From Pseudomonas sp. JM0905a (GTDB taxonomy: Bacteria > Pseudomonadota > Gammaproteobacteria > Pseudomonadales > Pseudomonadaceae): a stretch of DNA of 64,000 nucleotides. Below the pieces are notes generated by a model. The model saw only the letters and a program-made list of their open reading frames with translations, was not told the origin of the DNA and made no database searches. How positions within the stretch are numbered: position 1 is the first letter of the stretch; every line of letters begins with the position of its first letter. Shown here one piece after another: positions 7,536-18,122 of the stretch. The stretch lies in assembly GCF_014700075.1 (NCBI RefSeq), contig NZ_JACXBU010000005.1, forward strand, positions 248,001 to 312,000, written 5' to 3'. Made by a program: the position numbers and the translations under genes.

Positions 7536-9722
7536 TTAGCGTAAGGACTTCGGCGACAACAGCCGCAACCCGTTGAATACCACCAGCAGGCTGGCGCCCA
7601 TATCGGCGAACACCGCCATCCACAGGGTGCCTTGACCCATCAGCGTGAGGGCCAGGAACACCGCCTTGATCCCCAGGGCCAGGCTGATGTTCTGCATCAG
7701 CACGGCGTGGGTGCGGCGGGACAGGCGGATGAACTGCGGCAGCTTGCGCAGGTCGTCGTCCATCAGCGCCACGCCAGCGGTTTCGATGGCGGTATCGGTG
7801 CCGGCGGCGCCCATGGCGAAACCGATATCGGCGCGGGCCAAGGCGGGGGCGTCGTTGATGCCATCCCCCACCATGCCTACCGGTACGCCGCCGGACTGGC
7901 GCCGACCGATCTCTGCCAGCTTGTCCTCGGGCAGCAGGTTGCCACGGGCGTCATCCATGCCGACCTGGCTGGCGATGGCCTGGACGGTGTGCGGGTTGTC
8001 ACCGGAGAGCATCAGCGTTTTCACCCCCAGCGCATGAAGCTCGCCGATGGCTTCGCGGCTGCTGTCGCGCACGGTGTCGGCGACGGCGAACAGCGCCAGC
8101 ACGGCCTGCTCGCTGCACAGGGCCACCACTGTCTTGCCCTGCGCTTCCAGGGCGTCCAGGCGGGATTCCAGCTCGCTGGAGCACAGGCCAAGTTCCTCCA
8201 CCAGGCGGTGATTGCCCAGGTGATAGGTACGCCCGTCGATCAGGCCGGTGACGCCGCGGCCGGGCAGGGCGGCCAGGCGCTCCACGGCGTAGAGGGCAAT
8301 GTCGTCGGCCTCTGCAGCACGGGCCACGGCCTGGGATACCGGGTGGTCCGAGCGAGCGGCCAGGCTCGCGGCCAGGGCGCGGGGATCCTGTTCGTGCGCC
8401 TGCAACAGTTCGATATCGGTCTGGCGCGGGCGGCCTTCGGTCAGGGTGCCGGTCTTGTCCAGGGCCACCCAGGCCAGCTTGCGGCCGAGTTCGAGGAACA
8501 CCCCGCCCTTGACCAGGATGCCGCCACGGGCAGCCGCGGCCAGGCCGCTGACGATGGTCACCGGGGTCGAAATCACCAGGGCGCAAGGGCAGGCGATCAC
8601 CAGCAGCACCAAGGCGCGGTACAGCCAGTCCAGCCAGACGCCGTCGAACAGCAGCGGCGGCAGCAGGGCGGTGAGCACGGCAATGAGGATCACCACCGGC
8701 GTATAGATGCGGGAGAACTGGTCGACGAAGCGCTGGGTCGGCGCCCGCGAGCCCTGGGCCGCTTCCACGGCGTGGATGATGCGCGCCAGGGTGCTGTCGT
8801 TGGCGGCACGGGTGGCACGGTATTCCAGTTCGCCTTCGCCGTTGATGGTGCCGGCGAACAAGGGATCGCCCAGGTCTTTCTCCACCGGCAGGCTCTCGCC
8901 GGTGATGGGCGCCTGGTTGACGCTGGAGCGACCGCCCAGCACTTCGCCGTCCAGGGCGATGCGCTCGCCGGGCCGGACCCGCAGGCGGGCACCGGGCTGC
9001 ACCTCGCGGGCCGGGCGCTCGTGCCACTCGCCGTCCTCGAACACCGTGGCCTGTTCCGGGGCCAGTTGCAGCAGGCCGCGAATGGCATCCCGCGCCCGCT
9101 CCAGGGAGCGTGCCTCGATCAGTTCGGCAATGGCGAACAGCACGCTGACCATGGCCGCTTCCGGCCACTGGCCGATCAGCAGGGCGCCGGTCACGGCAAT
9201 GCTCATCAGTGCATTGATGTTCAGGTTGCGATTCTTCAGGGCGATCCAGCCCTTCTTGTAGGTGGGCAGGCCGGCACCGAGGATGGCGAGGATCGCCAAT
9301 CCCGCCGTCAGCCATTCCGGCCCGACTCCGAACCATTCGCAGGCTTCCGCCGCCAGTGCGGCCAGGCCGGCCAGGGCCAGCGGCCACCAGGGCTTCTTCG
9401 CCTCCGCCGGGGCAGTGGCAGGAGCGCCTTCAGCGAGGGGCACGGCCTGCATGCCCAGGCTCTCGATCAGGCGTTGCAAGGGTTCCACGTCCTCGAAACG
9501 ATGGCGCACGCGCAGCAGACGCTGCATCAGGTTGAATTCCAGTGCTTCGATGGCCTGGACCTTGCCCAGTGCATCGCGAATCAGGCGTTCCTCGGTGGGG
9601 CAGTCCATGGCGTCGATGCGCAGGCTGCTCCAGCGCGGCTCGGCGGTGGCAGCGATTTCGGCCAGTTCCGGCGTGGCGGAGCGGGGCGTGTGGTCAAGGT
9701 CGTGGCAGCAATGTTGGCTCAT
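7536..9722 (-). CDS. cadA: Cadmium/zinc/lead-translocating P-type ATPase
   Basis: This 728-residue inner-membrane P1B-type ATPase exports divalent soft metals using ATP. A Cys/His-rich N-terminus (MSQHCCHDLDH) precedes a degenerate metal-binding domain with DCPTEE in place of CxxC, a form familiar in Pseudomonas CadA proteins. The transport motif IACPCALVIS, the phosphorylation site DKTGTLTEG and the hinge GDGINDAPAL are all present. I chose ATG 9722, with AGGA upstream, over an in-frame codon at 9773. Starting at 9773 would place the start inside the MerR-type operator. The gene is divergent from cadR and is expected to be induced by the metals that CadR senses. Confidence 0.93.
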   Translation of the reverse strand: MSQHCCHDLDHTPRSATPELAEIAATAEPRWSSLRIDAMDCPTEERLIRDALGKVQAIEALEFNLMQRLLRVRHRFEDVEPLQRLIESLGMQAVPLAEGAPATAPAEAKKPWWPLALAGLAALAAEACEWFGVGPEWLTAGLAILAILGAGLPTYKKGWIALKNRNLNINALMSIAVTGALLIGQWPEAAMVSVLFAIAELIEARSLERARDAIRGLLQLAPEQATVFEDGEWHERPAREVQPGARLRVRPGERIALDGEVLGGRSSVNQAPITGESLPVEKDLGDPLFAGTINGEGELEYRATRAANDSTLARIIHAVEAAQGSRAPTQRFVDQFSRIYTPVVILIAVLTALLPPLLFDGVWLDWLYRALVLLVIACPCALVISTPVTIVSGLAAAARGGILVKGGVFLELGRKLAWVALDKTGTLTEGRPRQTDIELLQAHEQDPRALAASLAARSDHPVSQAVARAAEADDIALYAVERLAALPGRGVTGLIDGRTYHLGNHRLVEELGLCSSELESRLDALEAQGKTVVALCSEQAVLALFAVADTVRDSSREAIGELHALGVKTLMLSGDNPHTVQAIASQVGMDDARGNLLPEDKLAEIGRRQSGGVPVGMVGDGINDAPALARADIGFAMGAAGTDTAIETAGVALMDDDLRKLPQFIRLSRRTHAVLMQNISLALGIKAVFLALTLMGQGTLWMAVFADMGASLLVVFNGLRLLSPKSLR

Positions 9723-9754
9723 GGGGTCAATTCCTGTTTGACGCTTCGAGTGGC

Positions 9755-9785
9755 ATTGCACACCCTGTAGCAACTACAGAGTCAA
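9755..9785 (-). promoter_or_regulatory. CadR-controlled cadA promoter with MerR-type operator
   Basis: On the minus strand, a -35 box TTGACT (9780-9785) and a -10 box TGCAAT (9755-9760) are separated by 19 bases, longer than the optimal 17. Between them lies a perfect dyad, CTGTAG-CAA-CTACAG as read on the plus strand (9765-9779). MerR-family activators act on such overlong spacers by twisting the DNA. The site is 13 bases upstream of the cadR start, so it may also control cadR. Confidence 0.9.
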
Positions 9786-9798
9786 GCGGAGTCAGGCA

Positions 9799-10266
9799 AT
9801 GAAGATCGGCGAGTTGGCCACCCTCACCGGATGCCCGGTGGAAACCATCCGCTACTACGAGCGCGAAGGCCTGCTGCCGGCGCCCTTACGCAGCGCCGGC
9901 AACTACCGGCAATACGACACGGCCCATGTGGAACGCCTGTCGTTCATTCGCCACTGCCGTTCGCTGGACATGACCCAGGAGGAAATTCGCGCGCTGCTGG
10001 CCCTGCGTGATAGACCCGAAGCCGATTGCGGCACCGCCAACCGGCTGATCGAGGAGCACCTGCATCACGTCGAGGTGCGCATCGCCGAGCTGCAGTCCCT
10101 GCGCGACCAGCTCAAGGACTTGCAGGCACGCTGCAACGGCGACGGCGCCAGCCAGGCCTGCGCCATCCTCCGCGAACTGGAACAGCCCGGCCCGCCGCCG
10201 GTGGCCAGCGAAGATTGCGCGCACGCCGGGCACCTGCACGTACCCGGCGTGCATCGGCGGGGATGA
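9799..10266 (+). CDS. cadR: MerR-family Cd(II)/Pb(II)-responsive regulator
   Basis: The 155-residue regulator has the N-terminal MerR helix-turn-helix (MKIGELATLTGCPVETIRYYE) and a long dimerisation helix. Cysteines at about 77, 112 and 121 match the metal-binding triad of the CadR/PbrR branch. The C-terminal tail has four histidines (about 142, 145, 147, 152), a trait of Pseudomonas CadR. Divergent placement against cadA and the dyad between the two genes support direct control of cadA. The metal specificity is inferred from the family. Confidence 0.93.
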   Translation: MKIGELATLTGCPVETIRYYEREGLLPAPLRSAGNYRQYDTAHVERLSFIRHCRSLDMTQEEIRALLALRDRPEADCGTANRLIEEHLHHVEVRIAELQSLRDQLKDLQARCNGDGASQACAILRELEQPGPPPVASEDCAHAGHLHVPGVHRRG

Positions 10267-10282
10267 CGACTACCGTGCCCGA

Positions 10283-10627
10283 TCAGTGATTGGCGGCGTC
10301 GCGCTGATCGCTGAGCTGCTGCAGGTAACGGCGTGACAGGGCCAGGAAGCGTGGTGTCGGCCCGATGTCTTCGTACAGCGGGTCGCCCTGTTCATCGGTG
10401 GCGACCACCTGGCTGCCCCTGACATAGGGGAAGCTGGCCTCCAGCTCCTCCAGGGCGGCGCCCACCAGTTCACCGATCAGTTCCTCGACGCTGCGCTTGG
10501 GGTACATCTCGGCCAGCGCCGCGAGCCGGGCGGCGGACTCCAGATCCAGGTGAATGCTGTATTCGCTGCGGGTCAGGCGACCCTTGGCGTTCTGCTCCCA
10601 ATGGCGGACCAATTCTCGGATCTTCAT
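10283..10627 (-). CDS. Conserved small protein of unknown function
   Basis: The 114-residue protein begins [12 protein letters not shown], is rich in charged helices and has no signal peptide. The middle ([31 protein letters not shown]) looks like a compact helical region. I chose ATG 10627 because GAGGTG lies just upstream. A further in-frame ATG at 10651 has poorer support. The gene is convergent with cadR and divergent from ppc. I believe similar proteins are conserved in Pseudomonas beside ppc, but I cannot assign a function. Confidence 0.7.
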   Translation of the reverse strand: MKIRELVRHWEQNAKGRLTRSEYSIHLDLESAARLAALAEMYPKRSVEELIGELVGAALEELEASFPYVRGSQVVATDEQGDPLYEDIGPTPRFLALSRRYLQQLSDQRDAANH

Positions 10628-10829
10628 AGACACCTCATCCTCTTCCCACATGGTGGTGGGTGTTTTCGAGCTCCGGGCGATCTCGGCCGCCCGGGAGTCG
10701 TCATTCGTGATGGCGGCTAAGGATCAGACTAGCTCGCGGGAGCGTCCGGATACGCCGTTCGTCGCGCCCTTGTATCTGTATGGCGCTATCGGCAATCTGG
10801 AGGACGCACACAGCTACGGAGTGAAGGCA

Positions 10830-13466
10830 ATGGCCGAAATCGACGCGCGTCTGCGCGAGGATGTCCACCTGCTCGGCGAGTTGCTCGGCGACACGATCCG
10901 GGCCCAGCTGGGGGACGCCTTCCTCGACAAGATCGAACGCATCCGCAAGGGCGCCAAGGCTGGGCGCAAGGGCTCGGCCCAGGGCGAACGGCAGCTCAAC
11001 GAGACCCTCGACGGCCTCACCGACGACGAACTCCTGCCGGTGGCCCGTGCGTTCAACCAGTTCCTCAACCTGGCCAATATCGCCGAGCAGTACCACCGCA
11101 TCCGCCGGCGTGCCCCGGACGAGCCGCAGCCCTTCGAAGACCGCGTGCTGGGCGACCTGCTGCAGCGTTTGCTCGCCGCCGGCCACGGCCCGGAACAACT
11201 GGCGCGGCAGCTGGCGCGCCTGGACATCGAGCTGGTGCTGACCGCCCATCCCACCGAAGTCGCCCGCCGCACCCTGATCCAGAAATACGACGCCATGGCC
11301 GCGCAACTGGCGGCCCAGGACCACGCCGACCTCAGCGATGACGAGCGCGAACGCGTGCGCCTGCGTCTGTTGCGCCTGATCGCCGAGGCCTGGCACACCG
11401 AGGAGATCCGTCGCAGCCGGCCGACCCCGGTGGACGAGGCGAAGTGGGGCTTCGCGGTGATCGAGCATTCCCTCTGGCATGCGCTGCCCAAGGTGTTGCG
11501 CCACGTCGACGAGGTCCTGCATGCCGCTACCGGGCTGCGCCTGCCGCTGAGCGCCGCGCCGCTGCGCTTCGCCTCCTGGATGGGCGGCGACCGCGACGGC
11601 AACCCCAATGTCACTGCCGCCATCAGCCGCCAGGTACTGCTGCTGGCGCGCTGGATGGCCGCCGACCTGTACCTGCGCGACGTCGAACACCTGGCCGCCG
11701 AGCTGTCGATGCAGCAGGCCAGCGATGAACTGCGCGTGCGCGTAGGCGTGCATCCCGAACCCTATCGCGCGGTGCTCAAGCAACTGCGTGATCGCCTGCG
11801 CGCGACCCGTGCCTGGGCCGAGGCGGCGCTGGACCGGGACATCACGCCTGGCCCCGAGGTGCTCCATGAAAACAGCCAGCTGATGGAGCCGCTGGAAGTC
11901 TGCTACCACTCCCTGCACGCCTGCGGCATGGGCGTGATCGCCGACGGCGCATTGCTTGACTGCCTGCGCCGCGCCGCCGCCTTCGGCCTGTTCCTGGTGC
12001 GCCTGGACATCCGCCAGGACTCCGGCCGTCACGCCGCCGCTCTGGGTGAGATCACCGATTACCTGGGCCTTGGCAACTACGCCGAGTGGAACGAGGAAGA
12101 CCGTCTGACCTTCCTCCAGCGTGAGCTCGACAACCGTCGCCCGCTGTTGCCGCCGCACTACCAGCCATCGGCCGACACCGCCGAAGTGCTCGCCACCTGC
12201 CGGGTAGTGGCCAATGCGCCAGCCGCTTCCCTGGGGTCCTACGTCATCTCCATGGCCGGGGCGCCCTCCGACGTGCTGGCGGTGCAACTGCTGCTCAAGG
12301 AAGCCGGGTTGCAACGGCCGATCCGCGTGGTGCCACTTTTCGAGACCCTGGCCGATCTGGACAACGCCGGCCCGGCCATCGAGCGCCTGCTCGGCCTGCC
12401 CGGCTATCGCGCAAGGCTGCACGGGCCGCAGGAGGTGATGATCGGTTACTCCGACTCGGCCAAGGACGCCGGCACGGTGGCTGCCGCCTGGGCGCAGTAC
12501 CGTGCCCAGGAGCGCCTGGTGGAGATCTGCCGCGAGCACCAGGTGGAGCTGCTCCTGTTCCATGGGCGCGGTGGCACCGTGGGGCGCGGCGGTGGTCCTG
12601 CCCATGCGGCCATCCTGTCGCAACCGCCCGGGTCGGTGGCGGGGCGCTTCCGCACCACCGAACAGGGCGAAATGATCCGCTTCAAGTTCGGCCTTCCCGG
12701 CATCGCCGAGCAGAATCTCAACACCTACCTGTCCGCCGTGCTGGAAGCGACCCTGCTGCCGCCGCCGGAGCCCGAACCGGCCTGGCGCGCCGCCATGGAC
12801 CGCCTGGCCGCCGATGGCGTGGCGGCCTACCGCGCTGTGGTGCGCGAGCATCCGCAGTTCGTCGAGTACTTCCGCCAGGCCACGCCGGAGCAGGAGCTGG
12901 GCCGCCTGCCGTTGGGCAGCCGGCCGGCCAAGCGCCGTGCTGGTGGCGTGGAGAGCCTGAGGGCGATTCCGTGGATCTTCGCCTGGACCCAGACGCGCCT
13001 GATGCTGCCGGCCTGGCTGGGCTGGGAAGCGGCCCTGGCCAACGCCGGGCAACGTGGCGAAACACCGCTGCTGGCGCGGATGCGCGAGCGCTGGCCGTTC
13101 TTCGCGACGCGTATCGACATGCTGGAGATGGTCCTGGCCAAGGCGGACGTGAATATCGCCGCGCTGTACGACGAACGGCTGGTGCCGGAAGAGCTGAAAC
13201 CACTGGGTGCGCAGTTGCGCGACCTATTGTCGCAGGCGCGTACTTCGGTACTGGCCCTGACCGGCCAGTCCGAGCTTCTGGCGCAGAGCCTGGAGACCCG
13301 CGAAGCCATCAGCGTGCGCAACACCTACCTGGACCCGCTGCACCTGCTCCAGACCGAGCTCCTGGCCCGTTCCAGACGCTGCGAGCAGCATGTCGAAGGC
13401 CCTCTGGAACAGGCCCTTCTGGTCAGCGTGGCGGGTATCGCGGCGGGGTTGCGAAACACCGGTTGA
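10830..13466 (+). CDS. ppc: Phosphoenolpyruvate carboxylase
   Basis: The 878-residue cytoplasmic enzyme makes oxaloacetate from phosphoenolpyruvate and bicarbonate, refilling the TCA cycle. Both signature regions are present: LTAHPTEV, with the catalytic His near residue 140, and the glycine-rich [24 protein letters not shown] and the carboxy-terminal LRNTG are also present. The open frame extends upstream to 10554, but ATG 10830 has GGAGTGA five bases ahead and gives an N-terminus ([11 protein letters not shown]) that matches what I recall of Pseudomonas enzymes. It is transcribed divergently from the small gene at 10283-10627. Confidence 0.96.
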   Translation: MAEIDARLREDVHLLGELLGDTIRAQLGDAFLDKIERIRKGAKAGRKGSAQGERQLNETLDGLTDDELLPVARAFNQFLNLANIAEQYHRIRRRAPDEPQPFEDRVLGDLLQRLLAAGHGPEQLARQLARLDIELVLTAHPTEVARRTLIQKYDAMAAQLAAQDHADLSDDERERVRLRLLRLIAEAWHTEEIRRSRPTPVDEAKWGFAVIEHSLWHALPKVLRHVDEVLHAATGLRLPLSAAPLRFASWMGGDRDGNPNVTAAISRQVLLLARWMAADLYLRDVEHLAAELSMQQASDELRVRVGVHPEPYRAVLKQLRDRLRATRAWAEAALDRDITPGPEVLHENSQLMEPLEVCYHSLHACGMGVIADGALLDCLRRAAAFGLFLVRLDIRQDSGRHAAALGEITDYLGLGNYAEWNEEDRLTFLQRELDNRRPLLPPHYQPSADTAEVLATCRVVANAPAASLGSYVISMAGAPSDVLAVQLLLKEAGLQRPIRVVPLFETLADLDNAGPAIERLLGLPGYRARLHGPQEVMIGYSDSAKDAGTVAAAWAQYRAQERLVEICREHQVELLLFHGRGGTVGRGGGPAHAAILSQPPGSVAGRFRTTEQGEMIRFKFGLPGIAEQNLNTYLSAVLEATLLPPPEPEPAWRAAMDRLAADGVAAYRAVVREHPQFVEYFRQATPEQELGRLPLGSRPAKRRAGGVESLRAIPWIFAWTQTRLMLPAWLGWEAALANAGQRGETPLLARMRERWPFFATRIDMLEMVLAKADVNIAALYDERLVPEELKPLGAQLRDLLSQARTSVLALTGQSELLAQSLETREAISVRNTYLDPLHLLQTELLARSRRCEQHVEGPLEQALLVSVAGIAAGLRNTG

Positions 13467-13568
13467 GGCCGTTTTCGCCCCTACTTCCGGCGTCTTGTGC
13501 GCTATAGGGGCGCTGTGTATCTTGAACGTCCTTTTGGCCCGACAGCGACGCCGAAATACCCATTCTGA

Positions 13569-14276
<708 letters not shown>

Positions 14277-14295
14277 GACGCAGTTCGTATCTGAC

Positions 14296-14330
14296 CAACG
14301 GCCCGCTTGCGGGCCGTTGGCGTTTATAAT
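14296..14330 (+). terminator. Hairpin after adk, with a TATAAT box just beyond
   Basis: Eleven-base perfect arms CAACGGCCCGC (14296-14306) and GCGGGCCGTTG (14309-14319) are followed by a short T-containing stretch. TATAAT at 14325-14330 could be the -10 box for tsaB, but I see no convincing -35 at the right distance. Confidence 0.65.
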
Positions 14331-14362
14331 GCCCGCCTTTTTTCCTGCGTCTGGACCGATCG

Positions 14363-15043
14363 ATGACCACTCTGCTGGCCCTGGATACCGCCACCGAAGC
14401 CTGCTCCGTTGCCCTGCTGCATGACGGCAAGGTGCTCAGCCATTACGAGGTGATCCCGCGCCTGCATGCCCAACGCCTGCTGCCGATGATCCAGACCCTC
14501 CTGGGTGAAGCGGGCCTGCCGCTGGCTGCTGTGGATGCCATCGCCTTCGGCCGTGGCCCCGGCGCCTTCACCGGTGTGCGCATCGCTATCGGCGTCGTCC
14601 AGGGTCTGGCCTTCGCCCTGGATCGCCCGGTGCTGCCGGTGTCCGACCTGGCCGTGCTGGCCCAGCGCGCCCATCGCGAACAGGGTGTGGAGCAGGTTGC
14701 CGCCGCCATCGACGCGCGCATGGACGAGGTTTATTGGGGCTGCTACCGCCTGGAAGCCGGCGAAATGCGCCTGGCGGGCGTGGAAGCGGTGCTGCCGCCC
14801 GAACAGGCCCTGCTGCCACGCGATGCCAGCGGCAACTGGTACGGCGCCGGCACCGGTTGGGGCACCTTCTCCGCGCGGATTCCGGTGCAGGTCAGCGGCC
14901 AATCGCCGGACCTGCTTCCCCATGCCGAAGACCTGCTCACCCTGGCCCGCTTTGCCTGGTCGCGGGGTGAAGGCTTGCCCGCCGATCAGGCTCAGCCGGT
15001 CTACCTGCGGGACAACGTCGCTACGCCCAAGGCGCCGAACTAG
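14363..15043 (+). CDS. tsaB: tRNA threonylcarbamoyladenosine biosynthesis protein TsaB
   Basis: TsaB is the non-catalytic partner of TsaD in forming the universal t6A37 modification on ANN-decoding tRNAs. The 226-residue protein has the ASKHA-like N-terminus (LLALDTATEACSVAL) and the conserved GRGPGAFTGVRIAIG loop at about 54-68. Length and motifs match the family. Another tRNA A37 pathway, ct6A, is encoded at 42.0-44.5 kb in the same window. Confidence 0.94.
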   Translation: MTTLLALDTATEACSVALLHDGKVLSHYEVIPRLHAQRLLPMIQTLLGEAGLPLAAVDAIAFGRGPGAFTGVRIAIGVVQGLAFALDRPVLPVSDLAVLAQRAHREQGVEQVAAAIDARMDEVYWGCYRLEAGEMRLAGVEAVLPPEQALLPRDASGNWYGAGTGWGTFSARIPVQVSGQSPDLLPHAEDLLTLARFAWSRGEGLPADQAQPVYLRDNVATPKAPN

Positions 15044-15146
15044 AATCAACTCATGCCATCTCCGCCGCGGATTGCCAACGCCGGGGCGGACGGCTAGAGT
15101 CCTCCCGCATTAATTTCGAAACGCCAGCATTGCCGAGCAGTAACCG

Positions 15147-15488
15147 ATGCGCATCGACGGCTTCACTTCTTCCTATCCGCTAGAGCGCAGCCCCCGTCAG
15201 GGCGGCGCGGTCACGCCTTTCCGCGAGATCCAGCGTGAGGAAGAGGCTCGTCGTGAGCAGCCGAGTACGCCGTCCTCGACCCAGGGTTACGAGCAGGCAC
15301 CGCAGTCCCGTCGCGTGCAGGCCAGCAATGGTTCGACCGACAGCCTCCCGGTGCGCCCCCAGGACCTGATCCAGCAGCGCAACATGAGCAACCGCGCCGC
15401 CCAGGCCATCGCCAGCTACAGCACCACCGCCCGCATGACCGCCGAATACGACGCCCCCGAAGTCCTCGGCCTCGACATCTACGCCTGA
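15147..15488 (+). CDS. Conserved hydrophilic protein of unknown function
   Basis: The 113-residue protein is polar, with a disordered middle rich in Q, S, E and R. The C-terminal half is better ordered (RAAQAIASYSTTARMTAEYDAPEVLGLDIYA). It has no signal peptide or recognisable domain. The stop overlaps the next start by one base (TGATG), which couples it to the DUF72 gene. I recall a similar arrangement in P. aeruginosa, but no function is known to me. Confidence 0.72.
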   Translation: MRIDGFTSSYPLERSPRQGGAVTPFREIQREEEARREQPSTPSSTQGYEQAPQSRRVQASNGSTDSLPVRPQDLIQQRNMSNRAAQAIASYSTTARMTAEYDAPEVLGLDIYA

Positions 15489-16342
15489 TGCTGCCTTATC
15501 ACCTGGGCTGCCCGTCGTGGAACGAGCCGGCCTGGCGCGGCAGTTTCTATCCCGCCGGCCTGCGTCCCGCCGAGACCCTTGGCCACTACTGCCAGGTGTT
15601 CAATGCCGTGGAAGGCAATACTACCTTCTACGCCCGGCCATCCGCCGAGACTATCCAGCGCTGGGCGCAGACCATGCCGGAGACGTTCCGCTTCTGCGCC
15701 AAGGTGCCCCGCGACATCAGCCACGAAGGCGACCTGCGCGACCAGTTCAGCGCCACCCGGGATTTTCTCCAGCTGCTCTCGCCCCTCGGGCCGCGCCTGG
15801 CGCCGCTCTGGCTGCAATTGCCGGCGGCCTTCGGGCCTAGCCGGCTGGGCGAGCTGGCCTGCTGGCTGGACGAGTTCAGTCACCAGTCCATTGCGGTGGA
15901 AGTGCGCAATCCGGCCTTCTTCGACAAGGGCGACGCCGAACGGGTGCTCAATCGCCTGCTGCACGAGCGCGGTGTGGAGCGTATCTGCCTGGACTCGCGG
16001 GCCTTGTTCAGTGTCCGTTCCCAGGACCCGGCGGTGCTCCATGCGCAGTCGAAGAAGCCGCGCGTGCCGGTTCGGCCCACCGCCTTCAGTGCCAGCCCGC
16101 AGGTGCGTTTCATCGGCGGGCCGGACCTGGACGCCAACCAGCCGTTCCTCGAGCCCTGGCTGGACAAGGTGGCCGGCTGGATCGAACAGGGCCTGACGCC
16201 CAGCGTCTTCCTGCACACCCCGGACAACCACCAGGCGGCGGCCCAGGCCTTGCGCTTCCATGCCGCCCTTTGCGAGCGCCTGCCGGGACTACCGGTCCTC
16301 GAGCTGCCGCAACCGCCTGCCGAACAGCTCGGTCTCCTGTAA
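15488..16342 (+). CDS. DUF72-family (YecE-like) protein
   Basis: This 284-residue protein opens with YHLGCPSWNEPAWRGSFYP and continues with FNAVEGNTTFYARPS and FCAKVPRDISH. All are hallmarks of the DUF72/YecE TIM-barrel family. The biochemical role of this family is not established. It is translationally coupled to the preceding small gene. Confidence 0.88.
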   Translation: MLPYHLGCPSWNEPAWRGSFYPAGLRPAETLGHYCQVFNAVEGNTTFYARPSAETIQRWAQTMPETFRFCAKVPRDISHEGDLRDQFSATRDFLQLLSPLGPRLAPLWLQLPAAFGPSRLGELACWLDEFSHQSIAVEVRNPAFFDKGDAERVLNRLLHERGVERICLDSRALFSVRSQDPAVLHAQSKKPRVPVRPTAFSASPQVRFIGGPDLDANQPFLEPWLDKVAGWIEQGLTPSVFLHTPDNHQAAAQALRFHAALCERLPGLPVLELPQPPAEQLGLL

Positions 16343-16390
16343 ACCTTGGGCTAGGCTATCGGCCTCTGTTCGCAGATTCCGGAGCCTGCC

Positions 16391-17218
16391 ATGACCATCC
16401 AAGCGCAACGCGGCGAAGCCTTTGCCGCCCTGCACCGTGCCCCCGGCCTGTTCGTCCTGCCCAATCCCTGGGACGCCGGTTCGGCCAAGCTGCTCGCCCA
16501 CCTGGGATTCTCCGCCCTGGCCACCACCAGCGCGGGCCTTGCCTTCGCCCTAGGCCGGCGTGATGCCGAAGGCAACATCAGCCGCGACGAAGCCCTGGCC
16601 AATGCCCGCGACATAGTTGAGGCGACGCCCTTGCCGGTAGTGGCGGACCTGGAGAACGGTTACGGCGATCGCCCCGAAGACTGTGCGCAGACCATCCGTG
16701 CGGCGGCTGCGGCGGGGTTGGTGGGTGGCTCCATCGAAGACGCCAGCGGCCGGGACGGGGACCCGATCTATCCGCTGGAAATTGCCGTGGAACGCATCCG
16801 TGCCGCAGTCGAAGCGGCACGCGGGCTCGGGTTCACCTTCACCCTGGCGGCACGGGCCGAAAACTACCTGCATGGACGTCCTGACCTCGACGACACCCTG
16901 CGACGGCTGGTCGCCTATGCAGAAGCTGGCGCCGATGTGCTTTACGCGCCCGGCCTGACCACCCGCGAGCAGATCAGGGAAGTGGTTCATGCAGTGGCGC
17001 CAAGGCCGGTGAACGTGCTGGTGGGGTCGCCCAGCCTGAAGCTGAGCCTGGACGAACTGGCCGAACTCGGGGTCAAGCGGGTCAGCGTCGGGTCCAACCT
17101 GGCGCGTGTGGCGCTCGGGGCATTCTTCCAGGCTGCCGAGGCCCTGCACCGGGGCGATCTTGCGCCCATGGGGCAGGCGATGCCCTTCGACCGCATCAAC
17201 GACTTGCTCAGGTCCTGA
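16391..17218 (+). CDS. Isocitrate lyase/PEP mutase superfamily protein
   Basis: The 275-residue protein has the superfamily's features: [18 protein letters not shown] near the N-terminus, the metal-binding DLENGYGD at about 82-89, and SIEDASG. It lacks the KKCGH catalytic motif of true isocitrate lyase. It is therefore closer to the oxaloacetate decarboxylase/phosphonomutase-like branch. The exact substrate cannot be read from sequence. The start is supported by an upstream GGAG. Confidence 0.85.
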   Translation: MTIQAQRGEAFAALHRAPGLFVLPNPWDAGSAKLLAHLGFSALATTSAGLAFALGRRDAEGNISRDEALANARDIVEATPLPVVADLENGYGDRPEDCAQTIRAAAAAGLVGGSIEDASGRDGDPIYPLEIAVERIRAAVEAARGLGFTFTLAARAENYLHGRPDLDDTLRRLVAYAEAGADVLYAPGLTTREQIREVVHAVAPRPVNVLVGSPSLKLSLDELAELGVKRVSVGSNLARVALGAFFQAAEALHRGDLAPMGQAMPFDRINDLLRS

Positions 17219-17309
17219 GCAGCGGGTCCTTTCTCGCACGGCCCATTGGGACGCTGGCTACAGGCTCTGGCAGAATGCGCGGGTTTTTATCGGTCAGGCG
17301 ATTGCGTCC

Positions 17310-18083
17310 ATGAGTGAAGATTCCGTCAGGGTAAGGGCCGAGGCCCTGGAACCGGCCTATGCCGAAGCGCTGGGTGCCTGGGCCGTGCGCCTGGGGCTGC
17401 CGCGCGAAGGCGAGGCGGACTTCGCCCTGCAGCTGGGCGGCGATGGCCTGCAACTGCTGCAACTCGGCCCCGATTCGCCGGGACCTGTCAGGGTGGACTT
17501 CGTCGAAGGCGCAGCGGCCCATCGGCGCAAATTCGGCGGCGGCAGCGGGCAGATGATCGCCAAGGCGGTGGGCGTGCAGCCCGGCGTCCGCCCAACGGTG
17601 CTGGATGCCACTGCGGGGCTGGGGCGCGATGCCTTCGTCCTGGCGACCCTGGGTTGCGACATGACCCTGATCGAGCGCCAGCCGCTGATCGGCGCCTTGC
17701 TCGAAGACGGCCTGGCCCGCGCCGGCCGGGACTTGGAGTCCGCCGCCATCGTCGCGCGCATGCACCTGCTGCAGGGCAATGCCATCGAGTTGATGTGTAA
17801 TTGGCAGGGTGAAGCTCCCCAGGTGATCTATCTCGACCCGATGTTCCCGCACCGCGACAAGAGCGCGCTGGTGAAGAAGGAAATGCGCCTGTTCCGCCCC
17901 CTGGTGGGTGACGACCAGGACGCCCCGGCGCTGCTGGAGGCGGCCCTGGCCCTGGCCAGCCACCGCGTGGTGGTGAAGCGCCCGCGCAAGGCGCCGATCA
18001 TCGAAGGCGCCAAGCCGGGCTACGCGCTGGAAGGCAAATCCAGCCGATACGACATCTATCCGAAGAAGAAACTCGGAGCCTGA
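17310..18083 (+). CDS. rsmJ: 16S rRNA (guanine1516-N2)-methyltransferase
   Basis: RsmJ methylates G1516 of 16S rRNA using S-adenosylmethionine. The 257-residue protein shows [15 protein letters not shown], the SAM-binding [14 protein letters not shown] and the catalytic-site DPMFPHR typical of RsmJ. The C-terminal [21 protein letters not shown] is also typical. ATG 17310 gives the expected length. An upstream in-frame start would overlap the previous gene. Confidence 0.94.
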   Translation: MSEDSVRVRAEALEPAYAEALGAWAVRLGLPREGEADFALQLGGDGLQLLQLGPDSPGPVRVDFVEGAAAHRRKFGGGSGQMIAKAVGVQPGVRPTVLDATAGLGRDAFVLATLGCDMTLIERQPLIGALLEDGLARAGRDLESAAIVARMHLLQGNAIELMCNWQGEAPQVIYLDPMFPHRDKSALVKKEMRLFRPLVGDDQDAPALLEAALALASHRVVVKRPRKAPIIEGAKPGYALEGKSSRYDIYPKKKLGA

Positions 18084-18122
18084 GGCAACGCCACCCTCAG
18101 GTGGCGTCCAGCCGACGCTCGG

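Noticed and set aside
7632-9770. A 712-codon plus-strand frame opposite cadA.
   Set aside because: It mirrors a gene with clear motifs and has no start signals or recognisable domain.
10701-13052. A 783-codon minus-strand frame opposite ppc.
   Set aside because: It is the complement of a conserved enzyme and His/Gln/Arg-rich, as expected from antisense of GC-rich codons.
14325-14330. TATAAT as a tsaB promoter.
   Set aside because: The match is perfect, but no -35 box lies at 16-18 bases and the adk hairpin occupies that place. Kept only as a remark.
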